A DNA stretch of 64,000 nt from Bin87 sp965222895. Its GTDB lineage: Bacteria; Chloroflexota; Dehalococcoidia; Lucifugimonadales; UBA3495. The notes beneath the pieces are model-generated. The model ran no database searches. It was given only the letters and a program-made list of their open reading frames with translations, and had not been told where the DNA came from. Positions 26,300 through 35,304 of this stretch are shown here, piece after piece. Numbering within the stretch: the first letter of the stretch is position 1; each line of letters opens with the position of its first letter. The position numbers and the translations under genes were made by a program. Location: assembly GCA_965222895.1 (NCBI GenBank), contig CBDCVB010000002.1:1860001-1924000 (forward strand), written 5' to 3'.

Positions 26300-27235
26300 A
26301 TGAAAATCGCGATAATGGGAACGGGCGGAGTGGGCGGTTACTTCGGCGGCCTGCTCGCTCGGGACGGCCACGATGTAACGTTCATCGCCCGAGGCGCACA
26401 CCTGGCAGCCATCCAGCGCAACGGTCTGCGTGTCGAGAGCGATAATGACGGTACATTCACTGTGCCTGGCAACGCCACCGACGACCCGGCCACGGCTGGC
26501 GTACAGGAACTGGTTCTGTTCACGGTCAAAATGTACGACAACGACGACGCAATCCGGCTCATCGGCCCAATGGTAGGCACGGACACCATCATCCTGACGT
26601 TACAAAATGGCATCGACAACGGCGACCGCCTGACGTCCGTTTACGGCAACCGGCGGGTAATGATTGGCTCCGCGTACATGGAAGGCCGCATCAGCGAACC
26701 TGGCGTGGTTACCCAGGGCGGCCCCGGCGCAGCGTCTTTCGGCGAACGTACACCCGGCATTACGCCGCGTGGGGAAAACCTCTGGTCGGTATTTCGACAC
26801 GCGGGCTGGCGGGTGGACTTGCTGGAGAACATGACCGGTATGCTTTGGAAAAAGTTCGCATACCTGTCCGGCTCGGCCGGCGTGTGCGCCGCCAGCGGCT
26901 GTACCTACGGCGAACTGCGGACTGTGCCGGAGACACGCGCCGTAATCCGGGAAGCTATCGCCGAAGCATTGGCGGTAGGGGAAGCGTCCGGCGCACCAGT
27001 GGAACCCGACTCGCTCGAATGGTCCATGACTGCGCTGGACAATTTTCCCGCCACCGGGATGGCCTCGCTGGCCAAAGATTTCGCGGAGGGCCGGCCGGTG
27101 GAACTGGAAGGACTGACCGGCACCGTCATCGAAATGGGACGCAAACTGCAAATTCCCACGCCGATGAACGATGCCCTCTACGCTGTTTTGAAGCCCCGCG
27201 CCAACCGGATTTGGTCCGAAATGGCCGACCGCTGA
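26300..27235 (+). CDS. panE: 2-dehydropantoate 2-reductase (ketopantoate reductase)
   Basis: A 311-residue NADPH-dependent reductase forming pantoate for coenzyme A. It has the Rossmann motif MGTGGVGGYFGG (residues 6-17), LTLQNGIDN, the catalytic Lys region MLWKKFAYLSGSAG, and PTPMNDALYAVLKP at the C-terminus. Start 26300 is chosen (MKIAIMG) with AGGTGGG upstream, not 26252. PanE paralogues with other oxo-acid substrates exist, and no panB/panC is adjacent, so the substrate is probable rather than sure. It precedes a clear terminator. Confidence 0.87.
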   Translation: MKIAIMGTGGVGGYFGGLLARDGHDVTFIARGAHLAAIQRNGLRVESDNDGTFTVPGNATDDPATAGVQELVLFTVKMYDNDDAIRLIGPMVGTDTIILTLQNGIDNGDRLTSVYGNRRVMIGSAYMEGRISEPGVVTQGGPGAASFGERTPGITPRGENLWSVFRHAGWRVDLLENMTGMLWKKFAYLSGSAGVCAASGCTYGELRTVPETRAVIREAIAEALAVGEASGAPVEPDSLEWSMTALDNFPATGMASLAKDFAEGRPVELEGLTGTVIEMGRKLQIPTPMNDALYAVLKPRANRIWSEMADR

Positions 27236-27290
27236 CGGCGCGGCCAGGCTGCCAAGCGGGTGTGCCTGCCGTCCAAACTGCACCATTACG

Positions 27291-27321
27291 GGCCGGCAAC
27301 TGCCGGCCTCTTTCTTTTCTT
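27291..27321 (+). terminator. Intrinsic terminator after panE
   Basis: GGCCGGCA (27291-27298) and TGCCGGCC (27301-27308) form an 8-bp hairpin followed by TCTTTCTTTTCTT, 55 bp after the panE stop. It separates the acyl-CoA run from the transporter locus. Confidence 0.85.
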
Positions 27322-27473
27322 CGGAATCGGTCGCGGGGTGGGTAAAACCCGATCGATTCGTGCTTGGCGTTTGCCGGTCTATTACGGATGTGATTCCCAG
27401 AGCCACACCGTCGGGCGACGGATTTCGCAAATTATCCGGGTAATGCCTCTCGTGATCGCCGAAAGCAACCCCA

Positions 27474-27502
27474 TTGACAATGATAATCTTTATTGTTATC
27501 GT
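27474..27502 (+). promoter_or_regulatory. Promoter of first binding-protein gene with Fur-like box
   Basis: TTGACA (27474-27479), a 17-bp spacer and TATCGT (27497-27502) make a sigma70-type promoter, 70 nt before the GTG start. Within it, the run from 27476 reads GACAATGATAATCTTTATT, which matches 16 of 19 positions of the classical Fur box, and GATAA...TTATC makes a dyad. The same promoter layout recurs before the next two genes. Confidence 0.65.
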
Positions 27503-27571
27503 TCAAAACGATTAAGATTAGTAATTTCAACAAACTTCGTCTTAATCGTCGTCAAATTAGAGGTGAGCGCC

Positions 27572-29356
27572 GTGAATATTGTAAAGCACCGCTTGATCCC
27601 TCGTTTAATCGTAACCATAGTAGCGATGTTGGCTATCGCTGCGGTAACGGCCTGCGGTTCTACCGCACCCAGCGATTCGGGCGCCCCAGTCGCTCCGCCC
27701 GCGTCAGTTGCCGACGCGATTGCCACCACCGCTCCACCAGCTGACGCAGGCGACAGCCCAATGCCCACCGCGATTCCTGAAGCCACCGAAATGGCTCCGC
27801 TGGTCGCTGATCAGGGCCGCTATGGCGGCGTGATCGCCGGCCAAAACTCCGGCGCCGTCGCCCATTGGAGCGTCTGGCAGTGCGGATCCGGCGGAACGTG
27901 CATGACCCATACCGCTCCGATGTACAACGGCTTGGTGCAATTCGACGGCACCACGCCGGAACCATTGGACATTCGGGGCGACCTGGCCAGAGAATGGACT
28001 CTCGACGACGCCGGCATGCGCTACACCTTCTACCTACACGAGGACGCCCGCTGGTGGGATGGTATGCCGGTAACGGCTGAGGACGTGGTTTTCAGCCTCA
28101 ATGAAATGGTCCGTGAGGACGTACCACGCCCGCGCGCCGGACAAATTCGGCCCTACTACCAGGGCTCCCGTGTGATCGACCCCACCACCGTGGAAATCCA
28201 GTTGAATTTCCCCTCTAGCGCCTTTTTACAGTACCTGGGCACCGAGTTCATGAAAATCATGCCCAAGCACCACGTGGAAACCGGTGTGGACATGAAAAAA
28301 GAGGAGAATATCTTGGGCTCCGGCCCCTTCAAGTTGAAGCTGCACAAAAAGGACGTGTCCAGCGAATATGAGAAGAATCAGGACTACTTCAAGGAAGGAC
28401 TGCCCTACGTTGACGGACTGAAGTACTTCTTCATCGTCGACAGCAGCACGATCCTCGCCGCTTACCTCTCAGGCCAAGTGATGTTAACCACCTTCGGAAA
28501 CAGCAACCTGAATATCAGGGAAGGTGAGCAGCTACAACGGCGCATCGGTGACCAAGCCAAGATTTATTATCCCGGCCCAGTAGCCTGGGTCGGCTTCATG
28601 ATGAACACCAATCGCGAACCTTTTGACGATCCCCGGGTGCGCCACGCAGTTCACCTGGCCCTGCACCGCCAGGACTTTATAGACATATTCGGCAATGGCA
28701 AGTACCACATGGGCGGGCCATTCCCACCGGATACGTGGTTCTCACTGAGTAGTGAAGAATTGTCGCAATTGCCGGGCTACCGGGTCACTGCCGAGGGGAA
28801 AAAGCATCCCGACGACATCGCCCGCGCCAAGCAACTCCTGGCCGAGGCTGGCTATCCCGACGGGCTTGAAGCGTCAATTATGGCCGCCAACTTCGTCAAT
28901 TTCCCCGAAATGGCCCAGCTCGCCGCCGACCAACTCCGCCGCTCCGTCAACATCCGGCTTGAGGTCCAACCCGCCGAGCCTACTGCCGGCTACGCCCGTT
29001 ACGAAGCCGGCGACTGGCAAGCCGGGTTCCACGGCAACGGGTTCCTGATTCTTGACCCTGACGCCATTATCGGCGGATCTTACCTGGCCTCCGGGACCCG
29101 CAACTACAGCGATTGGGAGCCTCCCGAAATTAGGCAGCTGTTCGACCAGCAGATCAGGGAACCCGACCAGGCGAAACGGCGCGAAATCGTGCGGGAGATG
29201 TCGGACTACCTCCGCAACACCGACTCACACGTCGCCATCACACACTGGCAGCTAGTGGTACATATCGTCGATTCCAGGATCCAGAACTTCAACGTGCCGG
29301 CCACTCTGTTCCTGCACGAAATGAAAGAACACCTCTGGTGCGATCCGGCGTGCTAG
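27572..29356 (+). CDS. ABC transporter substrate-binding lipoprotein (family 5), copy 1
   Basis: A 594-residue extracytoplasmic solute-binding protein of the peptide/nickel/opine family 5. Signal helix RLIVTIVAMLAIAAVTACGS ends in a lipobox (AVTAC), so it should be a lipoprotein. A low-complexity Ala/Pro/Thr linker follows, then the binding domain with YNGLVQFD, RYTFYLHEDARWWDGMPVTA and DVVFSLNEM typical of the family. GTG 27572 follows AGAGGTGA. A longer frame (to 27260) runs through the terminator and is not coding. It is the first of three paralogues; GPFKLKLHKKDVS, GKYHMGGPFPPDTWFS and KEHLWCDPAC mark all three. Confidence 0.92.
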   Translation: MNIVKHRLIPRLIVTIVAMLAIAAVTACGSTAPSDSGAPVAPPASVADAIATTAPPADAGDSPMPTAIPEATEMAPLVADQGRYGGVIAGQNSGAVAHWSVWQCGSGGTCMTHTAPMYNGLVQFDGTTPEPLDIRGDLAREWTLDDAGMRYTFYLHEDARWWDGMPVTAEDVVFSLNEMVREDVPRPRAGQIRPYYQGSRVIDPTTVEIQLNFPSSAFLQYLGTEFMKIMPKHHVETGVDMKKEENILGSGPFKLKLHKKDVSSEYEKNQDYFKEGLPYVDGLKYFFIVDSSTILAAYLSGQVMLTTFGNSNLNIREGEQLQRRIGDQAKIYYPGPVAWVGFMMNTNREPFDDPRVRHAVHLALHRQDFIDIFGNGKYHMGGPFPPDTWFSLSSEELSQLPGYRVTAEGKKHPDDIARAKQLLAEAGYPDGLEASIMAANFVNFPEMAQLAADQLRRSVNIRLEVQPAEPTAGYARYEAGDWQAGFHGNGFLILDPDAIIGGSYLASGTRNYSDWEPPEIRQLFDQQIREPDQAKRREIVREMSDYLRNTDSHVAITHWQLVVHIVDSRIQNFNVPATLFLHEMKEHLWCDPAC

Positions 29357-29436
29357 AACCTCCGAATTTACACCGGACCCAACGGATCATCCAACCTACC
29401 AAAAGTGCTGCCGGCATGATTTCTGATTATCCGTTG

Positions 29437-29465
29437 TTGACTTCGAGAATCTTCATCGGTATTGT
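29437..29465 (+). promoter_or_regulatory. Promoter of second binding-protein gene
   Basis: TTGACT (29437-29442), a 17-bp spacer and TATTGT (29460-29465). The spacer (TCGAGAATCTTCATCGG) is similar to that of copy 3 but lacks the full Fur-like match of copy 1. Confidence 0.7.
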
Positions 29466-29480
29466 GCTGCCGGCAGCACA
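29463..29480 (+). promoter_or_regulatory. 18-bp perfect palindrome at the transcription start, paired upstream
   Basis: TGTGCTGCCGGCAGCACA is a perfect palindrome right after the -10 box. The core TGCCGGCA also occurs at 29409-29416, upstream of the -35 box, 59 bp away. The same two sites at the same 59-bp distance occur at 31367-31374 and 31426-31433. Operator pair or 5' hairpin are both possible. Confidence 0.55.
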
Positions 29481-29521
29481 TCGACGCTAGGTTGATGCCG
29501 GACTAATTTCGTCGGAGTTTA

Positions 29522-31312
29522 GTGAAAATCATGTTGAAACCTTCTTTAATATCTTTAACATTACGGATTATCGTCGTAATAGTAACAATTGTTGCGACGA
29601 TCGCCATGGTGGCCTGCGGCTCCTCGGCTCCGGGCGACACATCAAGCACCGGATCTGAATCTCTACCCGCGACCTTAGCCGCGACCTCACCCGCGTCCGG
29701 TACCAGTGGCGAAGTCGCTCCGACGGCCATCCCTGACCAGGCGGAAACTCCGGCGCAGACGGCCGACACCGGGCGATATGGCGGCATCATCACCGCGCAG
29801 AATGCCGGAAGCGTGGCGCATTGGAGCGTTTGGCAATGCGGATCAGGTGGCACTTGCATGGCGCCGACCTCCCCAATGTATAACGGATTGGTTCAGTACA
29901 ACGGTGAGACTCCTGAACCGTTGGACATCCGCGGCGACATGGCCAGCGAATGGAGTATCGGCGACGGAGGAAAGGTCTTCACTTTCCGTTTGCACGACGA
30001 CGCAAATTGGTGGGACGGTAAGCCCGTGTCCTCCGACGACGTAGTTTACAGCCTGGACGAAATGTCGCGCAGTGACGTGCCGCGGCCCCGGTCTGGCCAA
30101 TTCCGGCCTTACTACGAACGTTCCGAAGCTATCGATCCGAAAACCGTGGCAGTCTACTTGAAGTTCCCATCTACCGCGTTCCTGCAATATCAGGCCACCG
30201 AATTCGTGAAGATTATGCCCAAGCACCATGTCGAAACCGGCGTAGATATGAAAAAGGAGGCGAATATTCTCGGCTCCGGCCCCTTCAAGTTGAAACAGTA
30301 CAAGAAGGACATTTCCATTGAGTACGAGAAGAACCAGGACTACTTCAAGGACGGTATGCCGTACGTTGACGGTCTGAAGTACTTCATCATCGTGGATACC
30401 AGCACCATCATAGCAGCGTACCTGTCCGGTCAAGTGATGATGACCACCTTCGCCAACAGCAACCTTAACGTACGTGACGGGGAGCAGTTGCAACAACGTA
30501 TCGGAGATCGGGCAACCGTTCACTATCCGGGGCCATTGGGTTGGGCCGGATTTATGATGAATACGTCCCGGGAACCCTTCAATGACGTGCGCGTGAGGCG
30601 TGCCGTTCATCTCGCAATACACCGTCAACCATTCGCCGACATTTTTGGGAACGGCCGCTACCCTCTGGGTGGGCCGTTCCCACCAGACCAATGGTTCTCT
30701 CTGCCAACTGAGGAGCTATTGGAAATTCCGGGTTACCGTCAAACCGCCGGCGGAGAGAAGCACCCTGACGATATTGCGGAAGCAAAGCGGCTATTGACTG
30801 AAGCAGGGTATCCAGACGGTTTCGAAACAACGACGCTGGCGGCCAACTTCCTAGGATTCCCTGAAATGGCCCAACTCGCTGCCGACCAACTGCGACGGTT
30901 TGTAAATATTCGGACCGAAGTCCAGCCGGCAGAACCGACGGCGGGTTACGCACGGTACGAGTCGAACGATTGGCACTCGGGTGTCCATGCTAACGGATTC
31001 CTGATTCTAGATCCGGACGCAATTATTGGCGGTTCATATTTGGCGACCGGCACCAGGAATTACAGTGATTGGGAACCTCCTCAAATTACCGAACTATTTA
31101 ACGCCCAAATCAAGGAACCAGATCAGTCCAAACGGCGGGAAATAGTTCAGGAGATGTCCAAATACCTGCGCGATACGGATTCTCATGTCGCCATCACTCA
31201 TTGGACATTGACCGTCTGGGTGGTTGATTCCAGAATTCAGAATTTCAATCTACCGTCCACGTTTTCAGCCCACAACATGAAAGAACACCTCTGGTGCGAT
31301 CCGGCGTGTTAG
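29522..31312 (+). CDS. ABC transporter substrate-binding lipoprotein (family 5), copy 2
   Basis: A 596-residue paralogue of the preceding gene. A hydrophobic signal (LRIIVVIVTIVATIAMVACG) ends in the lipobox MVAC. The mature domain follows copy 1 almost block by block, e.g. KVFTFRLHDDANWWDGKPVS, GRYPLGGPFPPDQWFSLPT and the identical C-terminus KEHLWCDPAC. Start may be GTG 29522 or ATG 29531; no clear ribosome-binding site separates them. Probably binds a related oligopeptide or small solute. Own promoter upstream. Confidence 0.92.
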   Translation: MKIMLKPSLISLTLRIIVVIVTIVATIAMVACGSSAPGDTSSTGSESLPATLAATSPASGTSGEVAPTAIPDQAETPAQTADTGRYGGIITAQNAGSVAHWSVWQCGSGGTCMAPTSPMYNGLVQYNGETPEPLDIRGDMASEWSIGDGGKVFTFRLHDDANWWDGKPVSSDDVVYSLDEMSRSDVPRPRSGQFRPYYERSEAIDPKTVAVYLKFPSTAFLQYQATEFVKIMPKHHVETGVDMKKEANILGSGPFKLKQYKKDISIEYEKNQDYFKDGMPYVDGLKYFIIVDTSTIIAAYLSGQVMMTTFANSNLNVRDGEQLQQRIGDRATVHYPGPLGWAGFMMNTSREPFNDVRVRRAVHLAIHRQPFADIFGNGRYPLGGPFPPDQWFSLPTEELLEIPGYRQTAGGEKHPDDIAEAKRLLTEAGYPDGFETTTLAANFLGFPEMAQLAADQLRRFVNIRTEVQPAEPTAGYARYESNDWHSGVHANGFLILDPDAIIGGSYLATGTRNYSDWEPPQITELFNAQIKEPDQSKRREIVQEMSKYLRDTDSHVAITHWTLTVWVVDSRIQNFNLPSTFSAHNMKEHLWCDPAC

Positions 31313-31394
31313 GACCTCCGAATCTACGCCGAGTCTAACGGATCACCTAACCGCCTGAAGTCTTGCTGCCGGCATGATTGCTGATTATCCATCG

Positions 31395-31423
31395 TTGACT
31401 TTGATAATCTTCATTGGTATTGT
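31395..31423 (+). promoter_or_regulatory. Promoter of third binding-protein gene
   Basis: TTGACT (31395-31400), a 17-bp spacer TTGATAATCTTCATTGG and TATTGT (31418-31423). GATAATCTTCATT keeps part of the Fur-like element of copy 1 (13 of 19 matches by eye). TGTGCTGCCGGCAGCGCA follows, one base off the palindrome of copy 2. Confidence 0.7.
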
Positions 31424-31475
31424 GCTGCCGGCAGCGCATCGACGCTAGGTTGATGCTGGACGTATTCGTCGTGGC

Positions 31476-33257
31476 TTGGTGAAAATAATGGTGAAACCTT
31501 CTTTGGCATCCTTTGAACTACGTGTTGTCGTCGTAATCATAACAATTGTTGCGACGATCGCCATAGTGGCCTGCGGCTCCTCGGCTCCGGACGACCCATC
31601 AAGCACTGGATCTGAATCTCTACCCACGACCTCATCCGCGTCCAGTCCCAGTGGCGAAGTCGCCCCGACGGCGATTCCGGACCAGGCTGACACTCCGGCG
31701 CAGACGGCCAACACCGGGCAATATGGCGGTATCATCACGGCACAGAACGCAGGTAGCGTTGCCCACTGGAGCGTTTGGCATTGCGGTTCCGGAGGCACTT
31801 GTATGGCTCCCACCGCCCCCATGTTCAATGGTCTGGTTCAATACAATGGCGAGACCGCCGAACCGCTGGACATCCGGGGCGACCTGGCGACTGAGTGGGA
31901 CATTAGCGAAGACGGAACCATCTACACCTTCCGAATACACGAAGATGCCAATTGGTGGGACGGTGTGCCCGTTACGTCCGATGACGTGGTCTTCAGCTTG
32001 GACGAGATGGTGCGCGACGATGTCCCGCGACCGCGTGCCGGCCAGTTTCGTCCCTATTACGAAGGATCCGAAGCCATCGAACCGAAAACGGTGGCGGTAA
32101 CCCTGAAATTCCCGGCGGCCGCATTTCTGCAGTTCCAGGCAACCGAATTCATCAAAATCATGCCCAAGCACCTAGTTGAAACGGGTGTGGACATGAAGAA
32201 GGAGGAGAACATCCTGGGCTCAGGCCCCTTCAGGTTCAAGGAGTATAAGAAGGATATATCCATAGAATACGAAAAGAACACCGAATACTTCAAAGAGGGT
32301 CGCCCATATGTGGACGGATTGAAATATTTCATTATCGTCGACAGCAGCACGATCCTGGCCGCGTATCTATCAGGCCAAGTGATGATGACTACCTACGCCA
32401 ATAGCAACCTGAACATTCGTGAGGGAGAGCAGCTACAGCGGCGGCTCGGCGACAAGGGCACCGTTCATTTCCCAGGACCCACCAATTGGGTTGGTGTCAT
32501 GATGAACACCACGCGACCACCCTTTGACGACGTTCGGGTCCGACAAGCCATTCACCTTGCCATCCACCGGCAACCGTTCATCGAAATATTTGGCAACGGC
32601 CGGTACTTTATGGGCGGGCCATTCCCACCGGACCAGTGGTTCTCGCTGACCACGGAAGAAGTTCTGCAACTCCCTGGCTACCGTGAGACCGCCGATGGAG
32701 AAAAGCATCCCGACGACCTTGCCCGCGCCAAAGAACTACTAGCCGAAGCTGGTCATCCGGACGGGTTTGAGACCACCATTCTAGCCGCTAACTTCTTGGG
32801 ATTCCCGGATAACGCCCAGTTGGCAGCTGACCAACTACGTCGTTTCGTCAACATCACAGCAGAAGTGCAACCCGCGGAACCAACAGCCGGATATGTCCGA
32901 TATGAAGGCGGAGACTGGGACATGGGTGTGCACGGGAATGGCTTCCTGATACTGGACCCGGATGCCATCATCGGTGGTTCCTATCTTGCAACCGGAACGC
33001 GGAACTACAGCCGCTGGGAACCCGCGCGCATTACTGAACTATTCAACCAACAAATCAAGGAACCAGATCAATCCCAGAGGCGTGAAATCGTACAACGAAT
33101 GGCCGATTACATACGGAACGAAGATTCCCATGTTGTCATCACCCACTGGAGCCGCCTCGTGTTCGTGGTTGACGCCCGCATTCAAAACTTCAACCTGCCG
33201 TCGACGTTCTCGGCACACAATAGTAAAGAACACCTCTGGTGCGATCCTGCCTGTTGA
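31476..33257 (+). CDS. ABC transporter substrate-binding lipoprotein (family 5), copy 3
   Basis: A 593-residue third paralogue. Signal helix and lipobox (VATIAIVACGS) and the region up to about residue 60 are nearly the same as copy 2, showing a recent duplication of these two. Binding domain features: IYTFRIHEDANWWDGVPVTS, GPFRFKEYKKDIS, GRYFMGGPFPPDQWFSLTT, KEHLWCDPAC. The permease gene follows after 110 bp, so this copy is most likely to be cotranscribed with the transporter. Start GTG or ATG near 31476 is uncertain by a few codons. Confidence 0.92.
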   Translation: MVKIMVKPSLASFELRVVVVIITIVATIAIVACGSSAPDDPSSTGSESLPTTSSASSPSGEVAPTAIPDQADTPAQTANTGQYGGIITAQNAGSVAHWSVWHCGSGGTCMAPTAPMFNGLVQYNGETAEPLDIRGDLATEWDISEDGTIYTFRIHEDANWWDGVPVTSDDVVFSLDEMVRDDVPRPRAGQFRPYYEGSEAIEPKTVAVTLKFPAAAFLQFQATEFIKIMPKHLVETGVDMKKEENILGSGPFRFKEYKKDISIEYEKNTEYFKEGRPYVDGLKYFIIVDSSTILAAYLSGQVMMTTYANSNLNIREGEQLQRRLGDKGTVHFPGPTNWVGVMMNTTRPPFDDVRVRQAIHLAIHRQPFIEIFGNGRYFMGGPFPPDQWFSLTTEEVLQLPGYRETADGEKHPDDLARAKELLAEAGHPDGFETTILAANFLGFPDNAQLAADQLRRFVNITAEVQPAEPTAGYVRYEGGDWDMGVHGNGFLILDPDAIIGGSYLATGTRNYSRWEPARITELFNQQIKEPDQSQRREIVQRMADYIRNEDSHVVITHWSRLVFVVDARIQNFNLPSTFSAHNSKEHLWCDPAC

Positions 33258-33367
33258 CGACGCCGGGGATCCGAAGCTAGCCCCGAAGATGAACCAAAAT
33301 TCGTGGACGAGGAACTACACCCGTACGCTAACCTGTAAATCGGGTTGAATCCGCCTCTGGGGGGACT

Positions 33368-34327
33368 ATGCAAGGATACCTGGCCAAGCGATTCCTGCTG
33401 TTTATTCCCACGTTGTTACTCGTAACGCTGATGGTGTTCGCGCTGATGCGGCTGATACCAGGCGACCCTGCCTACCTGCTTTTGGCCGGTTCGGACGGTG
33501 AAGGCCAGTTTACTGAGGAGCAACTTGACGTACTGCGCCAACAGTTGGGAACTGATCGACCGTTGACGGTCCAGTACCTTACCTGGGTTTGGGGCTTGGT
33601 GCGCTGGGATTTCGGCACCTCAATGTATTATGACACGCCGATTTCTGAGGACATCAGCACCAAGTTACCGATCACGCTCGAACTAACCTTCATGGCGTTG
33701 TTGTTCGCGTTCGCGGTTGCTGTACCGTTGGGAATTTTGTCGGCAGTCAAGCAGGACTCGATAGCTGATTATGCATCCCGCATGATTGCAATCGCCGGAA
33801 TTGCGATGCCTACCTTTTGGACCGGTATTTTGGTCATCTATTTCCTGGTGAAGTGGTTCAACTGGTTACCACCCCTGGATTTCACCCATATATGGGTAAA
33901 CCCGTGGGTGAACTTTCAGCAGTTGATATTCCCAGCCCTAGCGTTGGGATTTTATAATATGGCGCTGATCGCCCGGGTTACCAGGTCTTCAATGCTGGAG
34001 GTGTTCAGAGAAGATTACATTCGTACGGCCCGTTCCAAAGGACTTAGGGAATTGGCAGTCATCGTTCGCCACGCCTTGAAAAACGCTTTCCTGCCCGTCA
34101 TCACCATTTCAGGTTGGCAAATCGGACGTCTTATAGCGGGAACCGTAGTTATTGAAACCATTTTCGTGGTGCCAGGAATGGGGCGCCTGCTCATCGACAG
34201 CATCTTCCATCGGGATTACACGATGATTCAGAGCATCGTGATGGTGATCGCCTTTCTGGTGCTGGCGATTAATTTGGTCGTTGATCTGCTTTATGGCTGG
34301 ATCGACCCTCGGATTCGTTACGAATAA
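33368..34327 (+). CDS. ABC transporter permease, DppB/OppB type
   Basis: A 319-residue inner-membrane permease with six helices. The first helix (FLLFIPTLLLVTLMVFALMRLIPGDPAY) is diagnostic for DppB/OppB/NikB; EAA-loop region RSSMLEVFREDYIRTARSKG is where the ATPase docks; VIETIFVVPGMGRLLIDSI is near the end. A GGGGGA ribosome-binding site precedes ATG. Forms a channel with the next gene for the solute delivered by the three lipoproteins. Confidence 0.95.
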   Translation: MQGYLAKRFLLFIPTLLLVTLMVFALMRLIPGDPAYLLLAGSDGEGQFTEEQLDVLRQQLGTDRPLTVQYLTWVWGLVRWDFGTSMYYDTPISEDISTKLPITLELTFMALLFAFAVAVPLGILSAVKQDSIADYASRMIAIAGIAMPTFWTGILVIYFLVKWFNWLPPLDFTHIWVNPWVNFQQLIFPALALGFYNMALIARVTRSSMLEVFREDYIRTARSKGLRELAVIVRHALKNAFLPVITISGWQIGRLIAGTVVIETIFVVPGMGRLLIDSIFHRDYTMIQSIVMVIAFLVLAINLVVDLLYGWIDPRIRYE

Positions 34328-34369
34328 CCAACCCAGCATATTGCAATTCCCCCTAACGGAGGGCTAACT

Positions 34370-35284
34370 ATGGCACAGCAAATAGCAGGGCCATTGGCTG
34401 AACTGGAAAAAACGTCGGCAGGGATGCGTCCTCGACCAACGTTCTGGCAAAATGTCGTTGGGTTTGGACGTCGCAAACCATTGGGAGCATTCGGCTCGGT
34501 ATTGGTAATATTCTTGGTTCTAGTAGCGATATTCGCGCCGCTCATAGCCACGGATGATCCTTTGGAAACCAACTCTCGCCATGTGTTCAACCCTCCAAAC
34601 AGCGAAACCTGGCTCGGCGGTGATCAAATCGGGCGGGACGTATTTAGCCGGTTGGTGTACGGTACGCGCATTTCGCTTGTGGTTGGATTGTTGAGTGTGT
34701 GTTTCGGAGTAACAATCGGCGCTCTTATCGGCATCGTGAGCGGGTATTTCGGCGGCATAGTCGATTTGGTGATTCAGCGCATCATGGATGCCATGATGTC
34801 GTTCCCGGCACTGATCCTGGCACTGGCGATTATGGCTAGCCTCGGTGCTTCGGTTACCAATGTGGTGATTGCTTTGAGTGCGGTGTTCATACCGGGTGCG
34901 GCCCGGACGATACGCTCGCAAGCGCTCAGCATCAAAGAGGTTGACTATGTGCTGGCCGCGCGGGCCGTAGGAGCCGGCGACTGGCGGATCATTTTGCGCC
35001 ACATGGCGCCCAACTGCGCTGCCACGTTCATCGTATTGGCCAGCATCTCGTTGGGATGGGCCATTGTTGTGGAGGCATCCCTGAGCTTCCTGGGGGTGGG
35101 CATTCCCCCGGACGTTCCTTCCTGGGGCGGTATGCTGAACGGAGTGGCGCAAAACTCGCTGGACGTGGCTCCCTGGTTGGGTGTTTTCCCCGGGCTGGCC
35201 ATCGCCATCACCGTGTTCGCCGTCAACCTGTTGGGCGATGCCTTGAGGGACGTATTGGACCCACGATTACGCGGAGCAAATTAA
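34370..35284 (+). CDS. ABC transporter permease, DppC/OppC type
   Basis: A 304-residue permease partner. LGAFGSVLVIFLVLVAIFAPLI is the N-terminal helix; HVFNPPNSETWLGGDQIGRD, RLVYGTRISLVVGLLSV, and the EAA loop SIKEVDYVLAARAVGAGDW are typical, as is the final LLGDALRDVLDPRLRG. GGAGGG precedes ATG 34370. No ATPase gene (DppD/DppF type) follows; the next genes are on the other strand, so an ATPase must be encoded elsewhere. Confidence 0.95.
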   Translation: MAQQIAGPLAELEKTSAGMRPRPTFWQNVVGFGRRKPLGAFGSVLVIFLVLVAIFAPLIATDDPLETNSRHVFNPPNSETWLGGDQIGRDVFSRLVYGTRISLVVGLLSVCFGVTIGALIGIVSGYFGGIVDLVIQRIMDAMMSFPALILALAIMASLGASVTNVVIALSAVFIPGAARTIRSQALSIKEVDYVLAARAVGAGDWRIILRHMAPNCAATFIVLASISLGWAIVVEASLSFLGVGIPPDVPSWGGMLNGVAQNSLDVAPWLGVFPGLAIAITVFAVNLLGDALRDVLDPRLRGAN

Positions 35285-35304
35285 CGCGCCGGCGTTTGGC
35301 GAGG

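Larger units (their letters stand above)
29402..29521 (+). repeat. Duplicated intergenic segment, first copy
   Basis: The gap between binding-protein genes 1 and 2 is closely repeated between genes 2 and 3 (31360-31475). Shared are GCTGCCGGCATGATT, the promoter, GTGCTGCCGGCAGC and ATCGACGCTAGGTTGATG. This shows that gene plus upstream region was duplicated as a unit. Confidence 0.85.
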
